Shown: positions 40,708 through 49,695 of the stretch, in pieces | Position numbering within the stretch: position 1 is the stretch's first letter | Layout of the letters: the number at the start of each line of letters is the position of its first letter | Source of the DNA: Bog-473 sp963817735 | Lineage (GTDB): Bacteria > Actinomycetota > Acidimicrobiia > Acidimicrobiales > RAAP-2 | Reading direction: 5' to 3' | DNA length: 64,000 nucleotides | Assembly: GCA_963817735.1 (NCBI GenBank) | Contig: CAWFPP010000010.1 | Coordinates: forward strand, 248,001 to 312,000 | The notes under the pieces: generated by a model | The model's input: only the letters and a program-made list of their open reading frames with translations | Databases searched by the model: none | What the model was told of the DNA's origin: nothing | Translations under genes and position numbers: made by a program

Positions 40708-42426
40708 ATGACAAAACTGCCATCGATCCAATGCGATCTGCTAGTCGTCTTCTCAGAGCCCTGGCAGCCGATGTGCCTGCTGCTGGCGATGCGCGCGGGC
40801 ATTGCGTTCGCACAAGCGGAGAAAACTCGAAACGCGCATTTGCCGGCAGAGCCGGGCAACAGATCTCCGGGACGACGGCAATGGCCTGATCAACGTTCGG
40901 CAAAGCGACTTACTCAAGAAGCCTGTTGCAGACAACTGGCTCTCCTACAATGGCGATTACACCGGCGCCCGCTACAGCAGCCTGACTCAGATCACGCCGG
41001 GCAATGTGGCCCGGCTGACGGCCCAGTGGGTGTTTCACCCGCGAGCAGTCAGCCCCCTCGAAGTCACTCCCGTGGTCGTTGCCGGCGTTATGTTCGTTAC
41101 CAGCGCCAATGATGCCTACGCGCTGGACGCAAAGACGGGCAAGGTGCTGTGGCATCACATGCGAGCCGTTTCACCGAGGGCCTGATCGACGACCCCGCCC
41201 AGCATCACAATCGCGGTGTGGCCATACTGGGCACCCGCGTTTACATGGAAACGGACAACGCACATTTGCTATGTCTCGATGCGCGGTCGGGCCACTTGAT
41301 TTGGGAGGTGCCCTATGCGACCGGCAACAAGAACTACGGCGCAACCAGCGCCCCGTTGATCGTGAAAGACAAGGTGGTGGTCGGCATTTCAGGCGGCGAT
41401 GACGGCGTGCGCGGCTTTCTGGCTGCCTTCGATGCGGAAACGGGCGAAGAAAAATGGCGTTTCTGGACCATCCCCGGGCCCGGCGAGAAAGGCAATGAAA
41501 GTTGGCCGGGGGACAGTTACCTGCATGGTGGAGGGGCGACGTGGATGCCAGGCACTTACGATCCGGAGCTCAACACGCTCTACTGGGGCACGGGCAATCC
41601 CGCTCCGGACTACGACGGCAGCGATCCGCCCGGGCGACGATCTGTACACAAGCTGCTTGCTGGCCTTGGATCCCGATACCGGCACGCTGAAGTGGTATTT
41701 CCAGTTCAGCCCTCATGATTTGTATGACTACGATGCCGTGCAAACGCCGGTCATCGTGAATGCAGCGTTCAAAGGCCAGCCGCGCAAGTTGATCGTCACG
41801 GCGAACCGAAACGGGTTCCTCTACATCCTGGATCGCACAAATGGAAAATTCCTCTTCGGCAAATCCTTCATGAACACTCAGAATTGGGCCAAGGGCCTCG
41901 ACGAGAACGGTCGACCCATTTCCGCCGGGCTTACTCCCGACGAGAAAGGCGTGCGCGTCTGTCCCGCCAATGGCGGAGGCACGAACTGGTATTCGCCCAG
42001 TTACAACCCGTCCTCGCACATGTTTTACTTCCGCTCTTTCGAAGCTTGCGCGGTCATCCAGTCGAACCCAAGAACCTTTCGAGGAGGGCAGAACGTACTA
42101 TGCACCGGTATGCGAGACGTGGGCGAGACCGGCAAAGGTTACATCAATGCGTTTGATCTGGATACGCTCGATTTCGCCTGGCGAGATCTGCAGAATCGGA
42201 AGAAACAAGGGTTGGGGTGGCGTCATGTCCACGGCAACAGGCCTGGTAGCTTATGGAGACGACGCACAGAATTTCGTGGTCGCTGGATGGGCGCACAGGC
42301 AAGCCTTTATGGCACTTCCATGTTGGACAATTGGTCCATGCCTCTCCCATGAGTTATGCCGTGGATGGCAAGCAGTATTTCGCGATTGCGGCAGGAAGCG
42401 ATGTATTCTCATTTGCGCTTCCCTGA
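40708..42426 (+). pseudogene. PQQ-dependent dehydrogenase gene broken by frameshifts
   Basis: Beta-propeller quinoprotein (alcohol or glucose dehydrogenase type) spread over at least four frames. Recognisable parts in order are: NWLSYNGDYTGARYSSL and ITPGNVARL (near 40.93-41.0 kb), VYMETDNAHLLCLDARSG and NYGATSAPLIV (41.24-41.37 kb), GDSYLHGGGATWMPGTYDPE and LYWGTGNPAPDY (41.5-41.6 kb), LDPDTGTLKWYFQFSPHDL (41.67 kb), ANRNGFLYILDRTNG (41.8 kb), GGTNWYSPSYNP (41.97 kb), and the end DGKQYFAIAAGSDVFSFALP at TGA 42424-42426. With the cytochrome c upstream it forms a periplasmic oxidation module. The breaks are single-base indels, so poor sequence quality is as likely as decay. Confidence 0.75.
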
Positions 42427-42458
42427 GGTTAATCCACCCAGTCAATTGGCGCGAACCG

Positions 42459-43558
42459 CTAGAATTGGAATTTTAGCGCCAGTTGGACAATGCGGCCCGG
42501 TTGCGCGGCGACGATTTGGCCAAAGTTTGGCGAATTGATGTCGTTGTTCGGCAGCGCGAAATTCACGTTGTTGAAGATATTGAAGATTTCCGCGCGAAAT
42601 TGCAGGTTCATGCTCTCACGGATCGGAATCGTTTTGATCGCCGAGAAGTCCCACTGCTGGAACGCGGGTCCGTCCATGGTGTTGCGTCCGACGTCTCCAA
42701 ATTGCCCGGTTGCCGCATGTGCAAACGCATTTGTGTTGAACCAGCATCCCGCCGTTCTCACTGCCACACCTCCGGGACAGGCGCCGGCGTTTGGATTGCC
42801 CACGATGTTCGGTCGGCTGCTGAAGAATCCGGATATTTCCGGAGCACTTCCCTGTAAGGAAGGGTTGCTCGAATCGTACACGGTAAACGGCGTGTTGCTC
42901 ATCAACGTCGTGATTCCGTTCACCTGCCAATTGCCCAAAATATGGCCGTACCAGTTTTCAGGATGCTTGAACCACGGCAAATCCCACTGGTAACTCAACA
43001 CCAGCCGGTGCCGCGCGTCGAACATGGATCGGCCCCACTCCGATTTCACATCGAATGGATTCTGCGCAAGGTCGTTTTCGCCCGCGACGCTTTGCGAAGC
43101 CGATCCTGTTATGTTGAAGGACGACACGTCGTCCAGGGTCTTCGAAAGCGTGAACGACGCCAACATCGAGAACCCGTGCGCGAATCGCCGCTTCAGGCTG
43201 ACTTGGAGTGCGTTATACGAGGAGTCCGCAATTCCTGCGATCTCGCCTACCGAGGAATAGGTGCACGTCGGGTTGGTTTCGGTGACCGTGCATCCTGAAT
43301 ACAAGCGCCTCTGGTCGGCGTTGTTTTGCGTCGATTCTCCAGGAATGTATACCGCCGGATTCGCCTCGATAAACCGCGGCAGTTTCGTTCCTTTTGTTCC
43401 GATGTACCCAACCTCCAGCAGCCAGTCGTTGCCTAGCGCGCGCTCGATATTCAAATTCCAGTCCTGCGCGTACGGCAAGCGAAGATGGGGGTTCAGCACG
43501 AGCAGCGTCATGTCTGGAGAAAAGGTTCCATTGAATGGATTCTGTCCATTGAACGGAT
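42459..43558 (-). CDS. Oar-like TonB-dependent receptor, C-terminal part
   Basis: C-terminal portion (about 366 aa) of an acidobacterial outer-membrane receptor. It shows LPYAQDWNLNIERALGNDWLLEVGYIGTKG over two strands, DARHRLVLSYQWDLPW, GNWQVNGI, and the end QFRAEIFNIFNNVNFALP followed by a terminal Phe, as in beta-barrel proteins. The frame continues beyond the first Met at 43511 into GQNPFNGTFSPD, typical of the family, and then stops at the join at 43,558. The N-terminal carboxypeptidase-regulatory-like domain and plug are missing. These receptors probably take up oligosaccharides or other large molecules with TonB energy. Confidence 0.85.
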
Positions 43559-43560
43559 AC
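43553..43560. other. Probable chimeric join: acidobacterial to alphaproteobacterial DNA
   Basis: The TonB receptor frame (minus) is cut here, and immediately to the right the plus frame reads TVGAGMIAFGLRR, the last strand of a CysN domain running into APS kinase. Both genes are interrupted in mid-sequence at the same point, without an insertion element. Confidence 0.75.
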
Positions 43561-44197
43561 CGTCGGTGCTGGCATGATCGCCTTCGGTCTCCGGCGCGGC
43601 GGCAACATCCATTGGCAGCCGCTGCTGGTCGGCAAGGCAGAGCGCGCGGCGCTCAAGCGTCAAAAGCCCACTATACTCTGGTTCACCGGCCTGTCGGGTG
43701 CCGGTAAGTCGACGGTCGCCAACATCGTCGAGCAGCGACTGAATATGGTCGGCCACCATACGATGCTGCTCGACGGCGACAATGTGCGCCATGGACTTTG
43801 CCGCGATCTCGGCTTCACCGAGGCCGACCGAGTGGAGAACATTCGCCGCGCCGGGGAAGTGGCAAAGCTGATGACCGAGAGCGGGCTCATAGTGCTCTGC
43901 TCGTTCATCTCGCCCTATCGCGCCGAGCGCGAGATGGTACGCAATCTTGTCGCTGGTGGAGAATTCGTCGAGGTCTTCGTCGACACGCCGATTGAAGAAT
44001 GTCTGCGGCGTGATCCCAAGGGGCTCTATGCCAAGGCCCAGGCCGGCAAGATCAAAAACTTCACCGGAATCGATGCGCCATATGAAAGGCCGGTCGCGCC
44101 CGAACTTCATCTGCAAACATCCGGCTACGAACCCAAGCAGCTCGCCGCTCTCGTGCTTGCCGAACTGGTAAGTCGCGGCATTATCGCCGAGTCGTAA
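43559..44197 (+). CDS. cysC: APS kinase domain of bifunctional CysNC, 5'-truncated
   Basis: Adenylylsulfate kinase domain of about 212 aa that makes PAPS from APS and ATP in sulfate activation. Walker A is GLSGAGKST; DGDNVRHGL and FISPYRAERE are the usual CysC motifs, and KAQAGKIKNFTGIDAPYE is the C-terminal substrate segment. The frame starts before the first ATG (43574) with TVGAG, the end of a CysN GTPase domain, and IHWQPLLVGKAERAALK is the CysN-CysC linker. So this is the 3' end of a bifunctional cysNC gene, the form found in rhizobia. DUF2061 follows, a common partner. Confidence 0.88.
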   Translation, partial: TVGAGMIAFGLRRGGNIHWQPLLVGKAERAALKRQKPTILWFTGLSGAGKSTVANIVEQRLNMVGHHTMLLDGDNVRHGLCRDLGFTEADRVENIRRAGEVAKLMTESGLIVLCSFISPYRAEREMVRNLVAGGEFVEVFVDTPIEECLRRDPKGLYAKAQAGKIKNFTGIDAPYERPVAPELHLQTSGYEPKQLAALVLAELVSRGIIAES

Positions 44198-44269
44198 CGT
44201 AGCTCACGGTGTTATTTAATTGGAGTATCAGGGATCATGTATGCTTCCTCTCACCGTGGGTGGGTTCCG

Positions 44270-44530
44270 ATGTTCAGTATCGGCACCAAATCTCGAGCAG
44301 ACAAAGACGCTCATTATCGCTCCTTGATGAAGGCAGTTACCTGGCGGCTCACCGGCAGTATTGATACGCTTGTTTTGAGCCTTTTGATTACCGGCAACAT
44401 TAGGGTTGCAGGCACCATCTCGGCGGTTGAGATCGTCACCAAGATCCTGCTGTTTTATTTTCACGAACGAGTCTGGGTTACGATACCATGGGGCAGAAGG
44501 AAAGTGATGGCTTCTGGAGATTCGCGATAG
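44270..44530 (+). CDS. DUF2061 membrane protein
   Basis: Small membrane protein of 86 aa from the ATG at 44270 (an in-frame ATG at 44237 gives 97 aa). It has the DUF2061 pattern SLMKAVTWRLTGSIDTLVLS and VEIVTKILLFYFHERVW, with two short membrane helices. DUF2061 genes often stand next to sulfate-activation genes (cysNC, cysD) in proteobacteria, which supports the context here; its role may be in sulfate uptake or sulfite metabolism but is not established. It is intact and about 70 bases after the cysC stop. Confidence 0.85.
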   Translation: MFSIGTKSRADKDAHYRSLMKAVTWRLTGSIDTLVLSLLITGNIRVAGTISAVEIVTKILLFYFHERVWVTIPWGRRKVMASGDSR

Positions 44531-44850
44531 TTGGGTTCGCAGGCAGGCGTCAGGACCTATCAAAATGCGGCGACAGCGGCGCGAGCGTGATACCGAGTTT
44601 CCACCGCCAGCCTTCTCATTGTTGTGGGCGACAGAAAGCCGCCAGGTACTCTCGCTGCCGCGACCAATAGACCCATAATCGTAGACGTAGTCGAGAAAGA
44701 TGTTGGCCAGGAGCTTCCTTAATCACGCCCTGCGACATCCTCGATCACGACCAAATGATTACCTTACTGGTAGTTAGGCCGACGCGCCGCCTCGTTGATC
44801 GTACATAGCTTTCTGGCTAATCGGCAGCATGTGCGTGTTTATGGCGTCTC
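44531..44850. other. Stretch without a recognisable gene
   Basis: All frames contain frequent stops and no motif, RNA gene or clear repeat is visible. Confidence 0.5.
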
Positions 44851-45072
44851 TTAATTGTTCAAAGTTCCAGAGTTAACGCATACAAATGAGTAGCTAGGTG
44901 CGTTGCCAGTTCCTTTGACGTAGGTCGCCCCGCTCGCGGCGGCTTGACATGCACTCATGTCGCTGAATGTGCCGACGTGAAGCAAGTTACTGGTTGAGGT
45001 GCTTGTCACCGGTGCGAGCGTTTTTGGGTCATTGTAGAAGCTATAAAAAGTGATGAGAACGAGCCAAACCAT
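44851..45072 (-). CDS. Small exported or membrane hypothetical protein (73 aa)
   Basis: Protein of 73 aa from the ATG at 45072, which is preceded on the minus strand by a good GGGAGA ribosome site; a longer frame to 45135 lacks one. It starts with a hydrophobic segment (MVWLVLITFYSFY) and continues with a Thr/Ser-rich part, a SDMSACQAAASGA segment and a second Cys near the end (FVCVNSG), suggesting a disulfide in the periplasm. The layout resembles small rhizobial secreted proteins with a paired-Cys core. Function unknown. Confidence 0.5.
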   Translation of the reverse strand: MVWLVLITFYSFYNDPKTLAPVTSTSTSNLLHVGTFSDMSACQAAASGATYVKGTGNAPSYSFVCVNSGTLNN

Positions 45073-45189
45073 CTCAATCTCCCTTAGTTCGTAGTCGTAA
45101 AGACTGTCCAAGCGAGCTTTGCTCGCTCCTAACACAGAAAGACCGCCTCGAGCAGGCTGTGTGAGAACTAGACGAGTCAGATAAGATGA

Positions 45190-45217
45190 GCCGCATCAAC
45201 AACGATGCGGCCTTTTT
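45190..45217 (+). terminator. Rho-independent terminator
   Basis: GCCGCATC (45190-45197), a six-base AACAAC loop and GATGCGGC (45204-45211) are followed by CTTTTTC. This is a textbook intrinsic terminator on the plus strand, although no intact plus-strand gene ends just before it. Confidence 0.7.
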
Positions 45218-45218
45218 C

Positions 45219-45362
45219 ATGAGCTACGTTCGGGGCGAGGATCGTGGTCAGACAGCGCTGCTGCCGGTGGCGATTGAGGATTATGTAGCGGCTGATGCGC
45301 CGGTTCGGGTGATCGACGCATTTGTGGACGGGCTCGATGTGAATGGGCTCGGGTTCGGGTGA
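45219..45362 (+). pseudogene. IS1182-type transposase N-terminal remnant
   Basis: From ATG 45219 the frame reads SYVRGEDRGQTALLPVAIED, then a short AADAPVRVIDAFVDGLDVNGLGFG part and a stop: 47 residues. This is the conserved N-terminus of IS1182/IS5-like transposases of rhizobia. The rest of the transposase is absent and the sequence changes into an unrelated PEP-CTERM tail on the other strand, so this is a fragment left by deletion or misjoining. Confidence 0.7.
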
Positions 45363-45379
45363 TCGGTGCCGGCAGCTGA

Positions 45380-45520
45380 TCAGGCGGCTGCGATAGCAGC
45401 GTTGTTCTTCCGCTTCCTGCGCCAGCCAAGCAGACCCATAACACCGAGGCCGGTGGCGAAGAGAGGGAGAGCGACAGGCAGCGGTGTCGTGGCAATCGGA
45501 GGTCGCTCCGAGAGTGTGTC
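45380..45520 (-). pseudogene. PEP-CTERM/VPLP-type protein C-terminal remnant
   Basis: On the minus strand the frame ends PLPVALPLFATGLGVMGLL, then GWRRKRK and a short Ala-rich tail to TGA at 45380-45382. This is a sorting signal: a Pro-containing motif, one membrane helix and a basic cluster. The body of the protein is missing; upstream the frame degenerates near 45,520. Such proteins are exported and processed by exosortase-type systems. Confidence 0.6.
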
Positions 45521-45614
45521 CGTTTAATTGTGTGTGACCGATCCATGGCGGTTGAGCCTTGTAGACTGGTATTACGCCATTGTTGACCCGCCGATACTCG
45601 CAGGTCGTGCTGTG

Positions 45615-45628
45615 GGTTACATGTAACC
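45615..45628. repeat. 14-bp perfect palindrome
   Basis: GGTTACATGTAACC is a perfect palindrome in a region without an intact gene. It could be a binding site of a dimeric regulator; no target gene is clear. Confidence 0.4.
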
Positions 45629-45674
45629 TATCATGAATCAGGAAAAGGTGGCTATTGCCAACCGGTGTGTGGGA

Positions 45675-45848
45675 CTAAGCGGCTACATTCGGTTTGCGAC
45701 GCGGAAAGTACACATGCGTTTCGAATTGACCCCCGCACGCATCGCAGGACCACACGTCTCGAATGCAACGCTCGCTGACAAACTCTGACCATGTTGCGCC
45801 TATCACGGTGACACCGCCAATCGGCGCATTGCGCGAGTGGCTTTCCAT
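45675..45848 (-). CDS. Small hypothetical protein with Cys pair (57 aa)
   Basis: Short frame from ATG 45848 to TAG 45675. It contains GGVTVIGATWSEFVSER, then a SCDACGGQF knuckle that resembles half of a zinc ribbon. The composition looks coding and fits small rhizobial proteins, while the longer overlapping minus frame (45652-46050) has Arg/Cys-rich shadow character. No ribosome site of strength is seen. Function unknown. Confidence 0.4.
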   Translation of the reverse strand: MESHSRNAPIGGVTVIGATWSEFVSERCIRDVWSCDACGGQFETHVYFPRRKPNVAA

Positions 45849-46121
45849 ACAACCGTTTCATATCCATCTGCGTGAGCCTTCCTTTGGGGGTATCTTCTAT
45901 GTCAAGCGGTTGAAGCTCGCAGAGGGATATCTCGTAACTGTAGCCGAAATGTAAACGAACCGCGGGGCGGACGTGGTTCAAATGCGCGGCATCTGCATTT
46001 CCTGCAACCTGCGAAAGCCACAAACGCGGAGTGCATATTGCTCGACCCATCTGCCGCCCTTACTCATTGGCGCGCCTACGGGACGCACTTCCTCAAGTCG
46101 CGCGTGTGAGCGGGGAACGGA

Positions 46122-47095
46122 TTACGCGACGTGATGAGTGAGGGCGTCAACGATGTTGTTGACGATTTCTTCGATCAGCGCCTTATCGTCGCCTTCGCCC
46201 ATGACGCGGATCACCGGCTCGGTCTCCGACGGCCGTATGACCAGGCGGCCGTGACCGTTGAGGCGCTGTTCGGCATCCTCGATCGCCGAACGGACTTCGG
46301 AATTCTCCAGCGGCTTGCCGCTGCGGTAGCGCACGTTCTTGAGCACCTGCGGCAGCGGGGTGAAGCGGTGACAGACCTGCGACACCGGCTTGTTCTGCTT
46401 TTTCACCACCGCCAGCACCTGCAGCGCGGCGACAAAGCCGTCGCCGGTCGTGGTGTAATCGGACAGGATGATATGGCCGGAAGGCTCGCCGCCGACATTG
46501 TAACCGTGCTCGCGCATGTGTAACCCGATAGCCGGCGCCCTGGGCGCAGTCGATGACGACGCGCAGGCCTTCGAGCGAGAGGTTGCGCGGCAACGTGCGC
46601 TTGGCGAATTCGATATAGCGGTCGTGGACGCCGTCGATACGCTTGGCGCGGCCAAGCTCGCGGCTTTTGGCCAGGCGCTTGGTCATATCGCTGTCGATCA
46701 GACTTTCAATCCGGTGCTCGACCTCGTCCGACAGCTTATAGCCATCCGGCCCGAACAGCTTGATGCCGTTATCGTCGAACGGATTGTGCGATGCCGAGAT
46801 CATGACGCCGAGATCGGCCCGCATCGAGCGGGTGAGCATGGCAACGGCGGGAGTTGGCATTGGCCCGAGCTGCAGCACGTCCATGCCGACGGAGGTGAAC
46901 CCGGCGATCAGCGCGGTCTCGATCATGTAGCCGGACAGCCGGGTATCCTTGCCGATCACGACACGGTGGCGATCATCGCCGGCGCGGCGGAAGACGACGC
47001 CGGTCGGCCTGTCCCACCTTGAGCGCCAATTCCGGTGTGATCACGCCGTCGGCGCGGCCGCGAATGCCGTCGGTGCCAAAATACTTGCGAGCCAT
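46122..47095 (-). pseudogene. glmM: Phosphoglucosamine mutase gene with internal deletion and frameshift
   Basis: Encodes most of GlmM, which makes glucosamine-1-phosphate for peptidoglycan. From ATG 47095 it begins ARKYFGTDGIRGRADGV; a frameshift follows after about residue 32 (near 47,000). The middle frame carries the active-site serine motif SASHNPFDDNGIKLFGPDG and runs to VVIDCAQGAGYR near 46,530. There it jumps directly to MREHGYNVGGEPSGH, skipping about 115-130 residues that include the metal-binding DGDADR loop, and continues to the C-terminal RPSETEPVIRVMGEG domain and TAA at 46122. Without the metal loop the product would be inactive. Since GlmM is essential, this is a misassembly or a dead copy. 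Confidence 0.85.
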
Positions 47096-47596
47096 GTTCC
47101 CCGCCGCCCCTTGCCTCTGCAGCGCGATATTAACCCGTTCCGCGTGACATCCGCCTCAAAAAATATTCAACCGGGGTTCCCCAGATGAGCTCCAGGCGAG
47201 CACCATAACCCCGGTGCTCCGTCATGCATGTGGCAGCGCTTTTTGCCGGCGACGGCCGGCGATCGGCACAGAAAGCATCGGCCCGATGTTGCGCGGTGGC
47301 GATTAGCTCTCATTTCTGGTTATGGCGCGGTCTACGCTGCTGCGCGACACGAGACACCCCTGGAACAGGCTTAAGGCCTCTGGCCCAACCTGCCGTAAGG
47401 GTGCCATGCATCAAGCGGTTGGAAACCTCGGTGTTGGTAGTACCGCGAATCAATAAGGAAGCGTAACATTCAAGTGTTATCGCGCCTGTGCCGCAGCGGT
47501 ACGCGCTGAGTTTACGCATCTCTTGGAGGTGAGGATGGTTGCCGTCGCGCTTCGCAATCAGAGCACCTTCGAACACCCGCACAGAACCGCGAGGCG
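47096..47596. other. Stretch without a recognisable intact gene
   Basis: Short frames only; none has a recognisable motif. The last 60 bases are open in the frame of the following rhizobial-type pseudogene and may hold its degraded 5' end. Confidence 0.4.
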
Positions 47597-48123
47597 GTGC
47601 TCGCGCGCTATCACCGCTTACGCGAAATCAGCAGGATGCACCATACCAAGGCGTTGGACTTTTTGTCCAAGGATGCGATCCTGCACCAAGCACGGCGCTT
47701 GGGTCTCGCTGTTGGCAGGACGCTTTGTTGCGACAATATGGAGGAGCTCACGTTGGCCTTTGACTTGACGATCCATACGGCGCCAGTCGGGCGTTCGCGC
47801 GCAATCGACCGCTATGCCGGGTCGGTTCAGTTTGCCGCTGCGCCGATGAGGCGCTCGTGCTCGAAGCGATGCGCCACGCGCGTTTCGCAGTCATGGCGGT
47901 CGAACGCCGACATCCATCCGTCGGTCTGGTCGTCACCGAACTGTTTCGAGAGGCCAAACATTGGTTGGTCGATGAGGGTCTTGAAGCATCGGCAGAGCAA
48001 GGTACTCTGTTTGCGACCCGGTATTTTGCGCCTGATCACTTTGTCATGACGGCCGGCGTGATCGTACCGGTTGATACGCTGCTGTTGACTGAGGCATTCG
48101 CGTCGGTTCCCCCATTGCTGTGA
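47597..48123 (+). pseudogene. Rhizobial-type hypothetical gene, frameshifted
   Basis: Two frames join to one protein. The first reads from before 47597 (QNREAVLARYHRLREIS) through LSKDAILHQARRLGLAVGR and FDLTIHTAPVGRSRAIDRY to about 47,845. The second continues with LVLEAMRHARFAVMAVERRH, LFREAKHWLVDEGLEAS and ATRYFAPDHFVMTAGVIVPVD, ending at TGA 48121-48123. One or two single-base changes at about 47,848 would restore it. The style is that of a conserved hypothetical protein of Bradyrhizobium and relatives; I know no function. It is helical, with no membrane segment. Confidence 0.6.
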
Positions 48124-48363
48124 AAGTCGCCGATGGAAGCGATCGATGATAGACGTTCGGCCGAAGCCATTTATCGAACGGCGATCGCCCACGAATTCAT
48201 GGACGGAGTCGTTTATCAAGAACTTGGGCGATGCATAACCCAGCACCGACAACCGCTCATGGGCGGCAGACTTATCATCCTCGTTGAATGGCTCTGTTGA
48301 GCTATATTCCCTATTATCCCCGATTGGCGATCACTTCGCTCGATGCGAACAGGGACAACGCAG

Positions 48364-48960
48364 ATGCTCGACAATCCGAAGAAAGTTCGAAACCCTGATA
48401 GCCGCACTGAAGGCGGCTGTCCCATTCGAGGTCGAATTGACGCCACAGGTCGTCAAGCAGCTGCGAGCCGACAAAGTCGCCGCCGCCAATCAACCACGTC
48501 AGCTAGTCTCAGGCGTCTCGTATCTGGGCGACGAAGGCGGCATCATGTGCCACATCGCGCTCCAGAAAGCGAGGGAGGGCAATCATCATCTCGCTGACCC
48601 ATGTTCGGGTGCCTCGTTCTATGCCGCCTGCGACGGCCGTTCGCGACTATCAGAAGCATCGTGTGAAGAAGCTACGAAGGCAGGGCTACAATTGCGTCTC
48701 CGGGGAGTCGGCAGCGGCGCGGTGGCGGCGCATGCCGTCGAGCCAACCAGCAGGCCAACACCGGCGGCCAGAGCCAAAGTCACGGGCGGCAAAACCGCCG
48801 CGGCGACAAAAACAAAGCAGCGTGATCGGCTATCTGCAAACGCAAGCGGGTCAGCATCTTCACGTGACGCGAAGGCTAGGAATTTCGGCTTTTCGTCTGA
48901 GGCATTCTGCTCAAAGTCCCCGTCGTTGGAAAATGAGCAAACGGCCCGGCGGATGCGGTA
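48364..48960 (+). pseudogene. Rhizobial-type hypothetical gene with several frameshifts
   Basis: Starts at ATG 48364 with MLDNPKKVR; an extra A near 48,390 shifts the frame, after which LIAALKAAVPFEVELTPQVV and VSYLGDEGGIMCHIA follow. Further indels near 48,570-48,600 lead to SLTHVRVPRSMP and RDYQKHRVKKLRRQGY. I read this as a single gene of roughly 120-190 codons whose product is a conserved small rhizobial protein of unknown role. The Ala/Arg/Lys-rich 3' part (to about 48,960) may not belong to it. Confidence 0.5.
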
Positions 48961-49331
48961 GTAACCTTCAATCGCCGGTGTCGGCGATGAACGTTTAGCA
49001 GAGACATCCGACTCACCCGCGGCGGCTTATTTGCTGGCGACTTAACGCCGGCCGAAGGAAGTTATGGAAGCTGTCGCCAGTTCATGAGTGATTATGAGTT
49101 AAATGCGCTGACAAATAAAGTCGAGAGGCGCGGCAAACAAGGGAGTTACGACGGTGAATTCAACCGCGCTGTTTGCGGACAAGCTCCGTTGCCAGTTCCT
49201 CTCGACAGACTTTGCTGTGAAATTTCAATGTGATCAGTCATTCGCCCGCTGATTGCTTACCGGGCATCTATCACTTGGCGGGGTTCGCCGCTGGCGGGAG
49301 GACGCTGGAGTTACCGGCGCCGGGAGATTCG
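48961..49331. other. Stretch without a recognisable gene
   Basis: No convincing frame, RNA or repeat is visible in these bases. Confidence 0.4.
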
Positions 49332-49475
49332 GCGCTGCAAACAGAGAGCTACATCGCCGAACGTGCGGCCAGCGCCAACGTCCCTAAGGCGCTCACCATC
49401 TTAAAGCGGGCTGGCGTCGGGCGCCGACCGGCAAAGAGCGACGAACTGGCCCGACCCTCGTGCAAACGGCGACAG
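49332..49475 (+). pseudogene. Fragment of a ribbon-helix-helix-type antitoxin gene
   Basis: The frame encodes LQTESYIAERAASANVPKAL, TILKRAGVGRRPAKSDEL and a basic end. This is the C-terminal half of the intact antitoxin-like protein at 62630-62908 (RTESYIAERAARANIAKAL, ILKRAGVRRRPVKGDEL). The N-terminal ribbon-helix-helix part is missing, so this is a broken second copy. Confidence 0.6.
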
Positions 49476-49695
49476 GGTCTTTGGTTTCCATGCGAGTTAA
49501 GGGCGAAGATCGCCGGCGTGCGGTTTTGCCGGCTATGCAATGGAAACGGAGATTAGTACTACCTGCATCGCCAAAGCGGCGACGTCCGCAAGCGCCTTCA
49601 AACCTTCACAATTTCACCTGTTACGGTCGCCATCACTATGGCGACGGGTAAGCGTGGAGCCATCAAAGCGCCGCTGGAACTCGGTTCGTAAATCG

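Noticed and set aside
45652..46050. 132-codon minus frame rich in Arg and Cys
   Set aside because: It overlaps a more natural 57-codon frame and shows the character of a shadow frame.
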